Source: Clostridiales bacterium
GTDB lineage: Bacteria; Bacillota_A; Clostridia; Oscillospirales; Oscillospiraceae
Direction of reading: 5' to 3'
DNA: 7,298 nt
Assembly (NCBI GenBank): GCA_019417795.1
Contig: DXUR01000121.1
Coordinates: forward strand, 1 to 7,298
The position numbers were made by a program, and so were the translations under genes. A model generated the notes under the pieces. That model made no database searches. It was not told where the DNA came from and worked only from the letters and a program-made list of their open reading frames with translations. Within the stretch, counting starts at the first letter, position 1; the number at the start of each line of letters is the position of its first letter. Positions 6,004 to 7,298 of the stretch are shown in pieces.

Positions 6004-6300
6004 TCATTTTGCATTTCTCAACCGATTTGTATTTCCTTTGGCAAGCTCACTTGCTGCCTGTCGGCGCGTATCCGAATACGGCGCGGTCAGACGGACGGCG
6101 AATCGTCTGCGGTCGATCTCGAAGGTCAGACCGCCCTGTTCATCATCGTCGGTCTGCCTGCACAAATCGGGATGCTTTGCTGCATACTGTGCCAGCCGCT
6201 TTTTGAGCGCGGTATTGTGCGTTTGAATTTCGACGGTGCTGCTGGCTTCATCAAAATAGATGCAGGTCGTTTTCTGCCGTTTGGTAAGTCCGGTTTTCAT
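6004..6300 (-). CDS. Small conserved-type mobile-element protein, function unknown
   Basis: This 98-residue charged, soluble protein begins MKTGLTKRQKTTCIYFDEAS and contains YAAKHPDLCRQTDDDEQGG and FAVRLTAPYSDTRRQAASE. It has no signal peptide or membrane segment. From memory, similar small proteins occur beside relaxase genes in Clostridia mobile elements, but I know of no demonstrated function and assign none. The ATG (6300-6298) has GGAGG 4 bases upstream and overlaps the TGA of the preceding small ORF as ATGA, which suggests coupling. It is GC-richer than the R-M genes and belongs to the mobilization segment. No terminator separates it from the R-M promoter, so read-through into the methyltransferase is plausible. 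Confidence 0.8.
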   Translation of the reverse strand: MKTGLTKRQKTTCIYFDEASSTVEIQTHNTALKKRLAQYAAKHPDLCRQTDDDEQGGLTFEIDRRRFAVRLTAPYSDTRRQAASELAKGNTNRLRNAK

Positions 6301-6437
6301 ATTGCCTCCATTTCTGCCTGTTCTGCAAAAACAGGCACATTTTCAAGATTTTTTCTCAGCTCTACACCTGTAAAAACAGGCTGATTTTTGCATGGGGAGC
6401 GCCCGGACGATACGCTGCTCGATCTGGACGCTCCCAT
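6297..6437 (-). CDS. Probable 46-residue leader-like ORF coupled to the 98-residue protein
   Basis: From ATG 6437-6435 the frame runs 46 codons and stops at TGA 6299-6297, overlapping the next start as ATGA. The product starts MGASRSSSVSSGRSPC, then continues QPVFTGVELRKNLENVPVF and ends AEQAEMEAI. The second half looks protein-like, with a repeated PVF(T/A) motif, and contains the ribosome-binding site of the following gene. No good Shine-Dalgarno is visible before the ATG, so the real start may differ. The stretch also carries the repeated GCCTGTTTTT hairpin-forming DNA, so the alternative is an untranslated leader. Confidence 0.45.
   Translation of the reverse strand: MGASRSSSVSSGRSPCKNQPVFTGVELRKNLENVPVFAEQAEMEAI
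6315..6337 (-). repeat. Short perfect hairpin upstream of the 98-residue gene
   Basis: TGCCTGTT (6315-6322) pairs with AACAGGCA (6330-6337) around a 7-base loop. A related 5-base hairpin, CCTGT-AAAA-ACAGG, lies at 6367-6380, and AAAAACAGGC is shared at 6327-6336 and 6372-6381. The near hairpin ends about 10 bases before the GGAGG of the 98-residue gene, so it could affect ribosome access. Part of the repetition may simply reflect the PVF codons of the overlapping small ORF. Confidence 0.55.
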
Positions 6438-6472
6438 TCGATAAAATCCGTTTTTCTCAGCTCAACACGGCA

Positions 6473-7298
6473 TCAGCGGGCATCGTCCCGCATTGCCGTT
6501 TTTTCTCTGCGCGGACGGAAGAAATGCCAGAGGTTATTGCGCTGGATCACGTTCTCATAGCGTTGCACTTTTCCGCGAAGCTCTGCGTTCTCGCGTTCCA
6601 AGTCTGGTGTACGGAGCTTGCTGCGAACGGATTTGTACTCGGAAAGCTCCTGCTTCAAACCGGCGATCTCTGCCTTGAGTTTTGCAATCAGCCTGCTTGC
6701 CGCATCCAAAGCCTTTTGCAACTTGGATTCCTTTTTCTCTGACGCAGCGTACTTCTTCGCCGCCGTTGCCAGCGATTCATACTCAGAACGCTCCAATATC
6801 ACCTTGGAGGACAGCGGGACGGGCTTTGCCTCAATCTTTTCGATGGCTGCCACATCGACCTGCTGATTCCGAATTTTCTCAATCTGCCTGCCGAGCGTCG
6901 TCGCCTGCTGCTCCTGCTGGCGGTTCTGCTCTGTGAGTTCTGCCAGCCGTGCCTGCTCCTGCTGCACCTTGAACTGCGTCACGGTCAGGTGTTCCTCCGA
7001 ACTGCCGCGTTCGCCGCGCTCCACATCGTTGTACCCGGCGTCGCGCATATACCGGAAGAAATCATCCTGCAAAACGCTGTAGGATTTTTTGAGAACGGGC
7101 TTGCCCTTGGTGCTCAGAATCGGCGTACCGTTCTCGTCCAGCGCGGGCTTGGAAGCCCACTTCTTACTCATGCTGACCTGCTGGATTATCTCCTTGACCG
7201 TGCCGCGAAGCGACTCATCCTTGCAGCGCTTCGACCACAGAACTTGTTTTTCCACGACGGGGAGGTAGACCACATGAAGATGGTAGTGATACACGTCT
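6473..7298 (-). CDS. C-terminal part of a MobV/Pre-type relaxase (N-terminus outside window)
   Basis: The frame stays open to the window edge, so the true start lies beyond 7298; the GTG at 7294 is internal. The visible product begins DVYHYHLHVVYLPVVEKQVL, whose HxHxH cluster and following VYLPV match the metal-binding histidine motif of MobV/Pre plasmid-mobilization relaxases, which nick the transfer origin and carry DNA to the recipient. The next stretch (WSKRCKDESLRGTVKEIIQQ) also fits the family. From about residue 110 the fragment is rich in Glu, Gln, Lys and Arg with long helix-forming runs, typical of the coiled-coil C-terminal half. It ends REKTAMRDDAR with TGA at 6475-6473. With the small genes downstream it indicates an integrated mobilizable or conjugative element or plasmid. 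Confidence 0.88.
   Translation of the reverse strand, partial: DVYHYHLHVVYLPVVEKQVLWSKRCKDESLRGTVKEIIQQVSMSKKWASKPALDENGTPILSTKGKPVLKKSYSVLQDDFFRYMRDAGYNDVERGERGSSEEHLTVTQFKVQQEQARLAELTEQNRQQEQQATTLGRQIEKIRNQQVDVAAIEKIEAKPVPLSSKVILERSEYESLATAAKKYAASEKKESKLQKALDAASRLIAKLKAEIAGLKQELSEYKSVRSKLRTPDLERENAELRGKVQRYENVIQRNNLWHFFRPRREKTAMRDDAR

Noticed and set aside
1..7298. CRISPR array, tRNA or rRNA genes
   Set aside because: No regularly spaced repeat-spacer pattern, no cloverleaf-like sequence and no rRNA-like stretch was seen; the only long repeat is the two-copy 17-base operator candidate.

Overview
The window looks like part of a low-to-mid GC Firmicutes genome, most likely a gut-type Clostridia. 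The protein families are typical of that group: a TasA/camelysin-like surface protein, a MobV-type relaxase with a strongly charged C-terminal half, and a small conserved-looking mobile-element protein. Base composition is a mosaic. The left ~1.1 kb is GC-rich (most so in the first ~230 bases), the middle ~4.6 kb (about 1.37-5.99 kb) is clearly more AT-rich, and the right ~1.3 kb is GC-rich again. The AT-rich block therefore looks like a transferred cassette.

Left (1-1157, + strand): the C-terminal end of an unrecognised protein, then a decapitated TasA/camelysin-like plus beta-helix surface-protein remnant broken by three small frameshifts, closed by a strong intrinsic terminator. From 1158 to 1373 there is no gene. 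This AT-rich stretch holds direct and inverted copies of CTATCA and other short dyads, and may be a mobile-element end or recombination region.

Centre (1374-5990, all - strand, read right to left): a complete EcoRII/Dcm-type restriction-modification operon. The order is C5-cytosine methyltransferase, EcoRII-family endonuclease, then a Vsr T:G mismatch endonuclease. Their junctions are abutting or overlap by one base. After a 77-base gap come an XRE-HTH/ImmA-IrrE metallopeptidase fusion and a DUF4411 PIN-domain ribonuclease-like protein, again overlapping by one base, which look like a toxin-antitoxin-like or second defence module. By homology the R-M target is probably CCWGG (or CCNGG). Vsr would repair the T:G mismatches created when the methylated C deaminates.

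The most interesting point is regulatory. The methyltransferase carries an N-terminal ribbon-helix-helix-like DNA-binding segment. Its promoter (TTGAAT, 17-base spacer, extended TG-T-TATAAT) is bracketed by two perfect 17-base direct repeats 65 bases apart, one over the predicted transcription start and one upstream of the -35. This suggests an autoregulated R-M switch in which the methyltransferase is its own repressor.

Right (5991-7298, - strand): the C-terminal half of a MobV/Pre-type relaxase running off the window, then a probable 46-residue ORF coupled by an ATGA overlap to a 98-residue mobile-element protein. All - strand genes run in the same direction, so the R-M and PIN cassette appears to be cargo of a mobilizable element and could receive read-through from the mobilization genes.
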